64,000 nucleotides of DNA from Spinacia oleracea (GCF_020520425.1 NC_079490.1:6820001-6884000), one strand, 5' to 3'. Counted from the stretch's first letter, positions 22,518-35,038 are shown. A program made the numbers and translations. The notes: a model not told the origin generated them from the sequence alone.

Positions 22518-22990
22518 GAGCAACTTCAATAGTTGTAGCTAGAGATATTTTTGCAATTTGCAAAAGTTTCAAGCAACTTGCTTAATCATTGGATTGATTT
22601 TAATAAATTAGTTTGGTTAGCCTGGGCAAGCTAATTTTGAAAATTAGTAGGTGCACCCGGGTGCATTGTGTATCCAATGATATTTTTATGCTTATGGGTG
22701 GATCCTTTTACATTTTCTCATCACATGTAAGAGGAAAATGTGAGAGGGTGCACCGTATACTCGGGTGCACCTAATATGTTCTAAGCTAATTTGCTTGGAA
22801 AAAAGTTGTCCAATAGGCATTTAACTAGTAATTGAAATTAAATGGTTAATTATAAAAGTATACCATTTAAATATCAAGTTAGTTTATTAAATTAGCTTGG
22901 AGTACAAACTAGCTATAGAGTTAATTATCTTAAAATTTTAGGTGCCATAACAAGCTAAACTGACAAATGAGGTTGCCATTAGAGTTGCTC
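22518..22990. mobile_element. MITE with GAGCAACT ends, hosting a nested fold-back
   Basis: The left end GAGCAACTTCAATAG and reverse-complemented right end GAGCAACTCTAATGG form inverted ends; GAGCAACTCCAATGG-type termini are common in plant MITEs. The small GTGCAC fold-back (22647-22773) is inserted inside. Target duplication unclear and superfamily not assigned. Confidence 0.6.
22647..22773. repeat. Small GTGCAC fold-back element, copy 2
   Basis: Runs from TAGGTGCACCCGGGTGCAT to ACTCGGGTGCACCTA with the inner palindrome CATTTTCTCATCACATGTAAG and so on to GGAAAATG. Related to 19272-19388. Nested in the GAGCAACT element. Confidence 0.65.
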
Positions 22991-23133
22991 AAAAAATAAA
23001 TAAAAGTCACTTTTTATTTTATTTTTATTATTTTTACTAATGTTGTTCTGTTGATATATATATTACCATTTACAAATCACTCCGATAATGCATGTAGTAT
23101 AATATGCTAACCATATTACCGTTTAAGGTTTTA

Positions 23134-23403
23134 CTCCCTCCGTATTTTAAAAGAGATACACTTTTCTTAAACGGTCGTATTAAAAGAAGATACACTTTTC
23201 TTTTTGACATGTTTTGGTCCCCACTTTCGATTATATTAATATTTATCTATTTCATGTGGTCACTACACTTACTCACATCATACTTTTACTATAATAAATA
23301 ATTCACCTACTACCCCACTTTCATCTTATTTTAATAAATTCAACTCACTCTCATAAAACTATATGCTGATTAAAGTGTATCTCACTTTTAAATACGGAGG
23401 GGG
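23134..23403. mobile_element. Stowaway MITE
   Basis: CTCCCTCCGTATTTTAAAAGAGATACACTT at the left and the inverted form TCTCACTTTTAAATACGGAGGGGG at the right, with TA on both sides. Length 270 bp, non-coding. Confidence 0.85.
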
Positions 23404-23929
23404 TACCTCCGTACCTCTTAAAAATGTTTTTTGAATGTACAAAGTAAATCAAACATGTTAAAAGTTATCTTCACATATACTGTAAATTTATTGTACATTC
23501 AGGACACATAAAAACTTTTGTTTAAAAAATACTAAAAATTCTAAATAGGAAAGTTTTGTTTATTTGCACCACTAAACATACTCCATACTTTATATAGCAC
23601 AATTTTTTCTCGTCCCTCCCTTGATAATCTTTTCGAGCCTCAATTTTCTTTTGGCGACTGAGAGAGTACTATATATTTTTACAGCAAGAAATAACAAAGA
23701 GCAATAGTAATGTTAACCAATGTTAACCAACTAAATTAGTTGTTCCCTTAAAATAAAATAAATAAATAAACCTAAGATTAGATAACGGGGTGTGGACGTG
23801 TGGTCCTTTCATCTATTTGGTGTTTTGTGAAAGTCAAAATATTCTCCGTTTCTTTTAACTTATATCTACTTTATATGATATTATTTGAAATTTATTAGGT
23901 TTGAATTTACTTTGTCTAGACTTATTGGA

Positions 23930-24280
23930 CAAAAGGTCTTGTATGTAAAAGGTGTACAATAAATTTATTGTTCGGCCACCAATATAACTTTTACCCAGTT
24001 TTCTCTAACTTTTACTCAGTTTTCTCTAACTTTTATATTATTAAAAAAAGTTAATAGATAAACATTTTAAAGTGTTAAATAATTAATTTTATACATTATC
24101 AGTGATTTTAAATTAATATTATTTATTAAAATGAAAAATTTATTACTAAAAGTAGATAACTTTTGCATATATAAAGATAACTTTTAAGCATTTTACGTCA
24201 ACTTTAACTTTGGTGTACAATATTTATCGTACAATATTTAACTTTGGTGTACAATATTTATCGTACAATATTTATCGTAC
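23930..24280 (+). mobile_element. Mutator-like MITE, copy 3 (right end damaged)
   Basis: Starts CAAAAGGTCTTGTATGTAAAAGG and follows copies 1 and 2 across its length. The right part carries a roughly 30-bp sequence (CTTTGGTGTACAATATTTATCGTACAATA) repeated in tandem, and the final GAATTTGTG is missing. No 9-bp duplication is visible, as expected if the right end was lost. Confidence 0.75.
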
Positions 24281-26078
24281 CCCCCTCTAATAAGTAAATG
24301 CGAGAGGGAACACAGCTCTTACTTATACTCATTCAGTATGAAAATGATGGGTGCACTTTGACCGAGACAAGGTATAGTAAAGATTAACTGATTTTATTAA
24401 ATAATGAAAGAAGTGGGGTAATTAAGTATGGATTAAATAATTAATTGAATAAAAGATAACGGAAGTGGGGGTAAGTAGGGTAAGTGTGTATTAACTAATT
24501 AAATATACGGAGTATATTAGTACAAAAAATTTTGTGTGCCCGATATCTACGGTATTTTACTGTACATCCAGCCTAACGCGTAAAAATTGAAAAATATGAC
24601 TCATTCAAGGTAAAAAGTGACCCAAAACAAAGATAAAAGTGACCCCGACCAAAGATATAAGTGACCTTATTCGATGACTAAAGTTAAAATACTCAAGAAT
24701 AAATGTGACCCTAAGCAATGAAAAATGTGACCCTAACGATAAACAATGAAGTAACTTTGGTTAAGATGATATGCTTGTTACAAGTTATAACTATGACCAA
24801 CACAACACCAACAATGAGAATACACCAATACACAAGTGTAATATAAGTAGTAGGGTATGTGAGTCTTGAACCCAAACCATGTACCATATTGTACATTGCC
24901 CTTGAAAAGAAGGTAACTTATAACAACAATAAAGAAAACTAATAACATCAATAAGCTAGGGCAACTAAAAGATCAGAATAGGTGTGGATAACCTTCCTCT
25001 TTTGGACCGTCACACAATATATAATCGTAAATCGACCTTTCTGAAAAGCGTGTGACATTTATTATGTGGTTGTTGATTTACCGGTTAAGACGACCAATAA
25101 ATATATTAAATAATTAATTTGTGGAAGAACTTTTGAGAATCTTTGATAAGTTTTGACCAACTTTAGGATATAATAGTCATTCCATCACCATATTATCTGA
25201 CATCTATCCATACAAAAACCTCAAAAAATTAACCTCTCGTTCAATTCTTCTCTTAATCAACTAATCATTTTCACCCGGATTTTTGACTAGTCAAACCTCT
25301 CTTTTTTCCCCAAACCTCTATCAACCAGATGTGATGGACAAATTAACTAAGGTGATCAAGGTTATTGAATCTTTTTACCATTTTGCCAATTCACTTTTTA
25401 TTTCTCAAAGGCAGATCAAATGTTATGCACAAAATAATTTCATCGAAAAAAAAGAGAAAAAAAAGAAAAGAAATGTTATTACACAAAAATGTGCGTGGAA
25501 TTATACTTAGAAAAGGATGCAGAGTTTTGGTGCGAGTACTCATATGGCACTTCCAAGTACCAAGTTCCCACAATTAGTGGTGTCAATTCTATCCTACTAC
25601 GTAATAAAGAAATAATATCACATGTAGTATACGAAGTATGTGATAATATTTCAAATATCTTAGAAAATCTTAATTATCTTACTTTTCATGCCACAACTCC
25701 GATATGGATCGGAGTAATCGAGATCATCAACTCTAGGGTTTTGACGGGCTCAGATGAAACAAGTCACAAAGAATCATTACCTCCTTACTTACAGGCCAAA
25801 TTGTAGGTATGTAATATGGAATATGTTGAAAAGATTCCGGTACTACAAACACATGTCGAAAAGATCCTGTATACCAAACTCTATATAAGTCTGAATCAAA
25901 AAATATATACATAAACAAACTCTAATTCCTAAAAGAGTAGGGCAATAGGCTAGGATATCAAGAGGGTTACGAGAATTATAACTTAAACATCAATAAAATA
26001 ATCTTATTTAGTATTTACTTTGAGTATATTGATTTCAAACATGATCCCACCCAGTGTTAGCATTGACAAACCAAGGTA

Positions 26079-26134
<56 letters not shown>

Positions 26135-26414
26135 GTAAGACATACTTCCTTTATTCATAAAATAACGATCGTTTTAACATTTGCATAATGTTTTAGGGGA
26201 GAAAGTGAGATTTTTTCTTTCTTATATAATTAAAAAGTCATTAATTAACTACATGTATAACATAACTTCTCCGTCTTTCTGGCAGGTCGATCTTTATATT
26301 TCTCACCTAATTTCACAATAATGAATTTTAGTGTAATAATTGAAGTTAACAAAGTGGAAGATTCATTGAAATTCTAAAAGAGGCACTTAACGTCTGTTTA
26401 TTTCAACTTAAATT
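24281..26414. other. Intergenic stretch, no confident gene
   Basis: At about 24600-24740 the phrase AAAGTGACCC/AATGTGACCC recurs at irregular spacing (five or six times). A plus-strand frame at 25489-25806 encodes about 105 residues with no motif I recognise, and a partly overlapping frame at 25283-25510 ends in a lysine-rich low-complexity run. An (AAT)n microsatellite lies at about 26078-26134. Nothing here is called as a gene. Confidence 0.4.
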
Positions 26415-26880
26415 TAACTTTATTGAGGATAACGTAGTTATCTTAGATGATAGAATATCGTATGTAGTAGAGTTAAATTATAACTAATGATATAAGATAG
26501 AATTAGGAAACCTACGAAAAAGGAGGAGATCTGGTTTGTATTATAAATAGAGGCACGTACACAACCAGATCTCCTACTGGTTTGTATTATAAATAGAGGC
26601 ACATACACAACCAGATCTCCTACTTTTCGTAGGTTTCCTAATTCATATAGACTTCTATCTTATACTTTTCCATTTTTTTTAATTGCACCATCTGAATCTT
26701 GTTAAATTCGTAATGAGAGATATTAATAGTTAAAATAGTGCATTGGCAAGCGTGAAATCTAAGATTGTGCAATTAAAAAAAACGGAGGAAGTATCATACA
26801 TCTCAGTTATAACATAACTCTACTCCATACGATATACTATCATCTAGGATAACTACGTTATCCTCAATAAACTTATATCA
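26415..26880. mobile_element. Inverted pair of LTR-like sequences (fossil)
   Basis: Two arms sharing TTTATTGAGGATAACGTAG, TAGGAAACCTACG and GGAGATCTGGTT face each other as inverted copies, each with a TATA-type stretch (ATTATAAATAGAGGCAC) near the centre. A related single copy lies at about 40090-40225. The arm design, with a promoter-like TATA followed by a conserved leader, suggests LTR ends of a retroelement with no coding part left. The right arm is split by a 127-bp Stowaway. Broken; family not assigned; older than the Stowaway inside it. Confidence 0.55.
26665..26791. mobile_element. Short Stowaway MITE nested in the LTR-like pair
   Basis: Inverted ends CTTTTCCATTTTTTTTAATT and, reverse-complemented at the right, CTTCCTCCGTTTTTTTTAATT, each continuing to GCAC.ATCT. 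TA on both sides. 127 bp. The left arm of the host inverted pair lacks it. Confidence 0.75.
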
Positions 26881-28133
26881 ACAAAAAATATAAGTCCAGA
26901 TAAATTTATATAAAGTTCAAATAAGTCCAGTTCAATAAAAATATTTTTTTTTCCCACACAAATCAGTTTAGACAAGTTCAGAAAAGTAGTTTCAACCAAA
27001 TTAACCTAAACACATAAAATAAAATTAGTTAAAGCGACAATTACTTTAAGAATAAATTGAGTTTGTGTTAGGAATGAAACACAAGTAATTAAATCAACGA
27101 GAGAGGGTCAAAGTTACATCTGATTTAATAGCCAAGTTTAACAAGATAATTAACATTGATCGAAAACGGAATTTGCGGTGATGTAATGCTAGTGAGATTG
27201 GATGCTTTTAGTAGTTGTTTCCTAGTGAAACACTTATCAATTCATGTAGGAAAGCAGCATTGGTTTACTTCCGTCTTCGATTATGGAAATAATTATCTTG
27301 CTTGCTTATTTTCCTAGTTTAACTAGAATTGTAGTTAGCGAAATTAGAAATATTTTGGTATGTATCAATCTCTAGATTATATAGGCTTAATTAGGAAGTA
27401 ATCATAATTCTAGTAGATAAGAGTTTTTAATTTAGCCTATAAGAGGGGTTAGGTTGGAACTTAATAATACTCTATTTTTTGAGAGGAGCAATCTAAATTT
27501 CTTCCTATACGCCGTGTGTTTTTCTAATTGTTTGTTTCACGTGTTTGGTCTGATTTTTCTAGTTTCTGATTTGGTCTGAAAATTTTATGAGTTCTTTTCT
27601 AATCTAATTTTTCTGGTATAATCTAATAAACAATAAAAATAAGGTAAAGAGAACAAAACCTAACCCTGCAAAGTTTAGTTGTCATGGTCGGTTCATGAAT
27701 CATTCTCAATTCTCAACCAATTTTAATAAAAAGTTTTGTGGTCACAAAATACAAGTTAAAACCGCCCTATCTCCATAATATTAACTCACACAAACACTAA
27801 CACTAACACATATAGGTGTTCCACTATCTCCATCCATGGATACAATTCTTTAACTCAAATAATTCCCTTAAAACTTTTTCACAATCTATATATAAATATC
27901 CTCCTTTTTAGTGTTTTCTTCCAACTTGCATATTTCTCGTGCTCCAACTTGCTCAAATCTCACACCAAAATTCCTCCCAAAAAACTCACCTTTCTTTCTA
28001 CTTCCCAAATTGTGGGGGGGTTAGTCTACTATAACTTGTTCCCCATTGCCCTATAGTCTAAGGGTTACCCTACTCCTCTAGGGTTCATACTAGCTACCTT
28101 TACCTTTTTAACTTTTACTTGTCTATAAATAGG
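26881..28133. other. Upstream region of the polygalacturonase gene
   Basis: No second gene. AAGTTCAGAAAAG/AAGTCCAG words near 26890-26980 resemble the inner sequence of the Tourist-like element at 29996-30530. A right end AAAATAAGGTAAAGAGAACAAAACC followed by TAA at about 27637-27663 looks like the terminus of the same group as the element at 49025. A first TATA-like string, TATATATAAATATCC, lies at about 27887. Confidence 0.4.
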
Positions 28134-28141
28134 TCAATTTT
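28134..28141 (+). promoter_or_regulatory. Probable TATA box of the polygalacturonase gene
   Basis: TATAAATA, about 95 bp before the ATG, would place transcription start near 28165 and give a 5' leader of about 70 nt. A second candidate at about 27887 would give a much longer leader. Confidence 0.55.
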
Positions 28142-28235
28142 GCATCTTTTTTTTACCATATCTCATCATAAACCCAAAAAAAACAACCTAGGATAATAAT
28201 TTCCTTAAACTAAAACAAAACATCTTCTAAATAAT

Positions 28236-31200
28236 ATGGCTAATAATAATCATCAAACCTCCATGTTTTTAACCATGTTCTCATTATGTTACTTCATTAC
28301 CTTAATCCAAGGAAGAAGGTTAATACCATCAATGCCTTTGCATGTACAACCTAATGATCAATACTCCCAAATCTCGATACCGCCTTCTTATTCTCCAAAT
28401 ATTTTTGATAGCCCTAGTGATGATGATCATAGTGTTGGTTATAATAGTCCTGCTCCTCCACCTAGTGATGATGATGATCATGGTGTAAGTGGTTCTACTG
28501 ATGCTCATCGTCGTCGTCGTCAGACTCATCATAAACCGTCCGGTCATAAAGCGGCCGGTCATCGTCATCAAGCGGCCGCACCGGCGGCCAGTCATCGTCA
28601 ACCCGCCGGGCCGACCGGCGTGTTTGATGTTCGGTCGTTCGGGGCGGTTGGGGATGGGTTGGTTGATGATACATTAGCATTCAAATCAGCTTGGGATGCA
28701 GCTTGTGGAGGTGATAATGCAAAGGTTGTTGCACCTAAAGGGTTTTCCTTCTTGGTTCAACCTTTGATTTTCAATGGCCCTTGCAAAAGTGGTGTTGTGT
28801 TTCAGGTATATATTACTACTTTCATCTGAATTATTATGTTTTACTTCCTCTATTCCATAAATACTGCACCATCATGTTTTTTACACTATTTATATTACGC
28901 AGTTAGTCATTTTTTATGACTTATAACTAAGAAAAATTATAATCCCGTCGTATCTTAATTGGTATCGTTATATATTTTTTAAATATCAAGATTTAATACT
29001 TTTACTTATATATAATTAGAGATTTTAAAAGTCAAAATATCCATCGAATTAGTTGAGACCGATTGTCCCACATTGAATTATAAAAAAAATAAAAAAGAAA
29101 AGAAATTAAAAGAGGGAGAATGACCAACATGCAAGACTAACAGCCTATTCTAACCGCCTATTACCAATTGATTTTACTGTAGGATTCTGCCACACTTATA
29201 TGTGGTCAGACGTACTTTCCTTGATAGGTTGTTTGAGGTAGCCCAATCACGAACTAATGAAATACTTTCATGCCCCTATTTAAAATAAATTGCTTCTTTA
29301 ATGAAATATAGAGTATATTTTCATTCATTAAAAACGGCAAAGCCAACAAGAAGACCAAAAGAATGTTTCTATATTTAAACCTTCCTAAAAAGCTAGAAAG
29401 GGAAGAAGAAGGCTAAAAGACAAACTTCTAGTTAAAAGTCCAAACTTTGTAAATAAAATAATGCATGACATACTTTTTATTATCTTTTGAGTAATAATAA
29501 TATAATATTAATAGTAATATTTTTGAGGGGATAATAATGATTAAAACTATACTTATGATTAGTTAATAAATTTATTTTCTTCTTCTTGTGAAGCTTGAAG
29601 GAACTATTGTGGCACCAGATGGACCAGATGCATGGCCTAAAGATAGCAGCAAAAGACAATGGCTAGTCTTTTATAGAATTCATAGTTTGACACTCCAAGG
29701 TGGTGGCCTTATTGATGGCAGAGGAGATAAATGGTGGAATCTTCCTTGTAAACCTCATAAGGTAATTAATCTACTTTAATTAAGAATCTATTTCTTTTTC
29801 ATTTCCATTAATCAGTTAGTTAAATACTTGTACAAATGCAACAATCCTGATTAAACTAATAACAATGTGTTTTTACAGGGAATCAATGGGACTTCGACAC
29901 ATGGCCCTTGTGACAGTCCAGTGGTAAGTGATAATCTAAACTCCTCATTCTCAAAACTATTTTAGAAAAGTTCACACCTAGCTAATGCTCTGTTCTGTTC
30001 ACCTTATTTTGACTTATTTCAGGAAAAATGAGTTCAGTTAAGTTTAGATAAGATAAATTCAAAAAAAATATGGATTTATCAATTATAATTTATAACTAAT
30101 ACTCCTTCCGTCCCTTAATACTCGAACCGTTTTTCTTTTCGGACCGTCCCTTAATACTTGCACCGCTTCTATAAATGAATTTTTTTATCAATATTATATT
30201 ATTTCTCATACTTACCTACTACCCCACCTACACCCTATTTTTTACAAAAATTAATTTAAAAATTCACATCCTCCACTCACCACTCCACCATCTCTTACAC
30301 ATTTCCCACTAACAATATTAAAAAAAAATACCCCACTATCAACTAACACCATTAAATTAATAAGTCAATTCGAATGTCTTAAACTCCGCAGCGGTCAAAC
30401 CGGTGCGAGTATTAAGGGACGGAGGGGGTATAAGTTTTGATAAGTTCTAATAAATTCAAATAAGCTCAGTTAAATTCAGATAAAATAAGTTAATAAAAAA
30501 AAGTGAAAATCAGGTGAATAGAACACACTCTAATTTCGAACATAATCCTAAAAACAACAACATTTAAGTATGGTCTGATTATTAATTACGGACAAAAGGA
30601 GTACACTATATAATGCGAAAGAACTGTTTTGCAGGCCATGAAATTTTCCGGGAACACAAACTTAACAGTGAGAGGGCTGAGACTGATCAATAGTCCACAA
30701 TTCAACATTCGAATTGATGGATGTCAAGATGTGAATGTGGATTCTCTTATCATTAAGTCACCTGCTAATAGTCCTAACACTGATGGAATTCATGTTGAGA
30801 ACACAAATGATGTCACCATTTACAACTCTATCATTGCCAATGGTAATTATTTATATATGTTGGTGCCTAATTAAGATTATGTTAATATAGTTTAATTTTT
30901 AATGTTGACTTATGATGATTGTTTGGTTTTTGGCTAATCCAGGTGATGACTGTATATCTATTGGAGCTGGTAGTCATAATTTAGACATAAGGAATGTTAC
31001 TTGTGGTCCTGGTCATGGAATAAGGTAACATATTTTACAATTTCCCTTTCTGTTTATTCTATTTGAGTAATTAGTAGAGAAAGTCTAGTCTTTTCTATGT
31101 TAAAAGTTTATAAAAAGTGTGTTAAACTTGATTTCTAGACTAAAATATGTTGTGATATAACCATTAGCTTTTAAAAAACTGATTTTAGTGGCACTCGTTT

Positions 31201-32565
31201 GATTTTGACATATCTTTATAGGAGTAGAGCATAATAGTTATGCCCAATTCACTTTTTGGTGTGCCAAAAAAAACTGAGTTTTTAGTATACTGAAGGAACC
31301 TTCATACCCATCCAACAATCACCATACAAATATACAACTACTTGATTTTGAGTATAAAAAAATAATTTTTTTTTGGTCAAATAAAATTTGTACTTCCCCG
31401 TCTCGGAATACTCGAAACGTTTTCCCTATAAGCCGTCCCAAATTACTTACAACGTTAATAAAAATGGAAACTTTTATCAAATTTCACTTACCAAAGGACC
31501 CACTTACTTCCCTTCCCCTTTAAAAGTTTGACACACATCCCACTATCTATATTAAAAAATATCCTATTGCCAATTACCATCAAATTAAATAATAAGTCAA
31601 TTACAATGTATTAAAACTCTGTGTCGGTCAAACCGTTTTGAATATTTCAGGACGGAGAAAGTATTATTTCTAAAGGTGGTAAAAATCCTCTCCCCCCCCC
31701 CCCCTCCTCCCTCTAGGAAGGGTTGAGAGAGCCCCCACAAGCCCCAACTAGACTAAGTACATCTGCCTCTCATCATTACATCATATTGCCACATTAAATA
31801 AAAGTTTTTGGAAAATATTATCTTTACGTGACATGCTATTGAGTATGATTTCACAGTTAAATGTTAAAATGGTCTAATATGAGACTACCTGAAAAGAAAA
31901 ACAAACTACATGAATTATAATATTATTTATGACGGGATAATGTATATTTATAATTAGTTTCACAACAAATATACAAATGAACAAGTGTGTAACTTTATTA
32001 TTGAACTTCAAAATTTGATTTGTCGTGCAGCATTGGGAGCCTAGGAATCCACCAAACCAAGGCTTGTGTATCCAACATCACAGTAAGCAACTGCATCATC
32101 AAGCATTCTGACAATGGGATCCGGATCAAGACATGGCAAGGCGGGTCCGGATCAGTATCCGGAATAAACTTCGAGGGGATCCATATGGACACGGTCCGAA
32201 ACCCGATTATCATAGACCAATACTATTGCGACTCTGCAAAATGTTCAAACCAAACTTCAGCTGTTTCCATCAATGACATTACCTATTCCAATATCAAGGG
32301 AACGTACGACACACGGTCCCCACCGGTCCACTTAGCATGCAGCGACCCGGCTCCCTGCACCAACATCACTATCTCGGGTCTGGAGCTCTTACCCGCGCCC
32401 GTGACAGGCATGGATCTGGTAACGGATCATAAACATCAGTTGGTATCCATGGAGCCTTTCTGCTATAATGCTTATGGGAATAACATTGGAGAAGTGACTA
32501 ATCCCCCTGTTTATTGCTTGTTGGATGGCATGCCATATACAAGCAGTGATGTTGAACAGTGTTAG
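28236..32565 (+). CDS. Polygalacturonase, glycoside hydrolase family 28 (At1g48100/PGX3-like)
   Basis: Six exons: 28236-28805, 29594-29761, 29879-29923, 30635-30842, 30943-31024 and 32031-32565, all GT-AG, open to TAG, about 535 residues. It should hydrolyse demethylated homogalacturonan in the cell wall. Residues 1-26 are a signal peptide (hydrophobic core [16 protein letters not shown]). Residues about 45-130 are a Pro/Ser/Asp-rich then His/Arg-rich linker. The catalytic domain starts at [14 protein letters not shown]. Family landmarks are all present: NTDG (309-312), DD in GDDCISIG (332-333), GHG (354-356) and RIK (389-391), so the enzyme looks active. The long basic linker before the GH28 domain is typical of the At1g48100 group, as I recall it. 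Introns 3 and 5 hold MITEs. Confidence 0.95.
28848..29100. repeat. Stowaway-like fragment in polygalacturonase intron 1
   Basis: Starts TTCCTCTATTCCATAAATACTGCACCATC and goes on to ATATATAATTAGAGATTTTAAAAGTCAAAATAT. This follows the sequence at about 185-400 over most of its length. No right end was found, so it is a truncated or very worn element. Confidence 0.5.
29996..30530. mobile_element. Tourist-like (PIF/Harbinger) MITE in polygalacturonase intron 3
   Basis: TGCTCTGTTCTGTTCACCTTATTTT at the left and GGTGAATAGAACACACTC at the right are inverted ends with mismatches; TAA flanks both (29993-29995 and 30531-30533). The inner flanks are rich in AAGTTCAGTTAAGT words. It is interrupted by a Stowaway (30102-30428). 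It ends about 100 bp before exon 4. Confidence 0.75.
30102..30428. mobile_element. Stowaway MITE nested in the Tourist-like MITE
   Basis: Left CTCCTTCCGTCCCTTAATACTCG; right CGAGTATTAAGGGACGGAGGGGG; TA both sides. It belongs to the same subfamily as 40635-41268 and 52829-53144 (shared CCGTCCCTTAATACTTG). 327 bp. Confidence 0.85.
31393..31661. mobile_element. Stowaway MITE in polygalacturonase intron 5
   Basis: Left CTTCCCCGTCTCGGAATACTCG; right GAATATTTCAGGACGGAGAAAG, imperfect inverted ends; TA on both sides. It shares the GTCAAACCG..TTGA inner sequence with the 40635 and 52829 elements. 269 bp. A C-rich run follows at about 31690. Confidence 0.75.
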
Positions 32566-33895
32566 GATCACGGGTTAATTAGTGCCGTATTTGTACAGGA
32601 AATCTAGGGTGCGTGCAACTCGTGCAACTATGTATTGCTGTAATATCAATAGGATCTCTAGTCATGGCTATGTACTCAATTAACAAACAAAGAAGTTTGT
32701 AATTGGGTGATAAACTAAGAATATTTCAATACAATGGTATATGACTATACATAATGCAAGTTCTAAAAGTCATCATATTTCTTACACTTAACCCTTTGTG
32801 TGTTTCGCTCTTGAATCTGCAACTAGTTGATTCTCACTTTCGATCGAATGGTGTCGCGTACAACTTTACGTACTTCGAGTACCTGTTAAATCAAACATTC
32901 TAAACAAACAATATGTCAAGTCGTAACCTTACAGAAAACTCATAAGAAAACATTATCAATCAAATTAATATTAAACCCTTCGTTTCTGAAAGTTATTTCC
33001 ACTTTTGGACCACTTAGAAACATTTTAGGAAAAAATAAAGTGGGATAGGAAATACGGACCCAAAAGTGGATTACGGAGTACCAGTTTATCCTTCTGCCAT
33101 ACACTAAAAAGATGGGGGCAGCTAAATTAGGGTGCCCCAAGCTATGCTATAAACAACAACGAAGGACCAAATTAGAGCATCACCCTACATAGTCCATAAT
33201 CGACCCAGGAAAGCGATGATCTAGTGCCATGTTTACTCTTATCCTAGGAAGCTAAGAGGTAAGATATTGACCAGAGTTTCATGCGCTTTAAACCTGATCT
33301 GGCTCACATTTATCAGAAAAAGGAATGGTGGTTCTTACTATCTTCCTACTATCTACAATGTAATGTTTTCCGGAAAACAAAATCACAACATGAGCAGCAA
33401 TGCAGAGCACAAAGCATTCTTTTCAGAATTTCAGGTTGGAGCTAAAGGCTTAACCACTTTCAAGTTCAAACTTCAGATAAAATGCAGGCAAAATGCTTAA
33501 GAGTTTTTGACTTCTGAAATACAATTTTCAAAGAAACATATACGGAGTACATAACAATCAGTCTACTGTATGTCCTTATCTGATAGAGTGATGATGGATC
33601 AACAACAAAAGATATCATCTGCCACTCAATGCCCAGAAAATTTAGTTCTTTGTCAAAATATGCAGGCACACAAAACATTAGTCCAATTGTATTACACCGG
33701 CTTAAAAGGGATAAGATAAGAAGAAAAACATCAACTGGGAAGCCAGAGTGCCAGCAAACTAAGGCCTAACTTTTCACATCATTTCGAGAATCAAAGCACA
33801 TAATTGAAAAACAACTTAGACTAAGAAGATGTTTAGGATACCTGAAGCACAACTCTTGAATTCTCCGCATCCCAATGATTGCCACATTATTTTCA
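32566..33895. other. Intergenic region after the polygalacturonase gene
   Basis: 3' flank of the polygalacturonase gene on the left. A plus-strand frame at 33267-33500 and minus frames at 32940-33140 and 33466-33678 show no recognisable motif. The right part (33700-33895) is probably 3' flank of the PPR pseudogene. Confidence 0.4.
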
Positions 33896-35038
33896 AGTTA
33901 CTCAAGGAACTTCCGAAATAGGTCTTTAGATGAATCACATAGGCTATCAGATGACAAGAGGTCAACAAATGAAAAGTGTTTGCATCAGCTTCAAACCCCT
34001 TGTTGACCATAAGATCACAATACCATAATGCTTTTGATAAGTCATTATTGAGAATGTATCTTCTGATGATTGTATTATAGGTGATATCATCAGGAGAACA
34101 ACCATCTTCCTCCATGTTCCTTAATACTTTATCAACTTCATTCATTAGTCCATTGTATGTTTTAACATTAGGCTGCAGACCCTTGAGTACAAGATCATAG
34201 AACAAGTTTGCTGCATCTTCAAGCTGCCCAGACTCACACAAGCTATTCATTAGGATACTATAGATGACAATAGTAGGTTTAATTCCTTTATCCTCCATAT
34301 CTTTGAGTATTGCAACTGCCGCATCAAGCCGTGCACTTTTGCACAGGACATCAACCAATGAACTATATGTTATAACGTCAGGAGGAATACCATGAGCTTG
34401 CATTTCCTGGAACAGCTTATGTGCAAGTGATAGTCTACTGGCTTTACACAAGCCATCAATTAGAGTGTTATATGTAAAAGCATCAGGTGTTATCCTTTTG
34501 TGAACCAATCCAGTGGATAAGGTGGTTAAGAAAACAGAATCGGGGGATAACCAAGTTCCAGGCCTTTACCGAGGCAAGAGAAGCCGAAATCGACGCGGCC
34601 GAGATGACAGTAACAATTGGTGAGAATACCCATAGAATACATATCGGGTCGAATACCCAATAATTCAAGCTGCCTGGACAGAGTAATAATGGTGGAATAA
34701 GGTTTAAGGTGTTTCAATTTGAGAATGGCAGTGAAGACCTGACTGAAAATGATAACAGAAGGAAGAGGGCGCAAAGAGATCGATTGATGGAAGAGAGAAA
34801 GTGGGAGTTTCAAATTGGAAAACCCTAATTTACAATGTTCTCTAACGGAATTGAGAACTAGGTGACGATCATGAGTAAAATCGAATTGATTACTAACACA
34901 GAAATGACGGAATATAAATCGATAAGGGGAAAACAAGGGGAAATTAGGGGAAGTGAAAAAGGACAAAGAAGAAGGGAAAAGAGGAATACCACCATGAAAG
35001 AAGGAAGCAGGACCTTGAGGATGAATCTTCATCTTCAT
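33896..35038 (-). pseudogene. P-class PPR protein pseudogene, copy A
   Basis: The N-terminal part (35038-34526) has a leader rich in Ser, Phe and Pro (plausibly organelle-targeting) and early repeats ending in LELGYPP. It then loses frame by one base and is followed by the C-terminal repeats (34508 down), e.g. ITPDAFTYNTLIDGLCKA and IPPDVITYSSLVDVLCKS. Compared with the copy at 59.3-61.0 kb, about 0.7 kb of middle repeats is missing at the junction. About nine codons are missing in the repeat holding LQPNVKTYNGLMNE, and the end shifts frame before the expected VDLLSSD tail. P-class PPR proteins bind organelle RNA; this group resembles restorer-of-fertility-like genes. It cannot make a normal protein. 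Confidence 0.85.

Noticed and set aside
25489-25806. A 105-residue plus-strand frame
   Set aside because: No motif, no signal, AT-rich surroundings and no supporting exon; left as unrecognised.
28329-28680. Minus-strand and shifted frames over polygalacturonase exon 1
   Set aside because: They are shadows of the CAT/GTC/CGT-rich linker; the GH28 frame is unambiguous.
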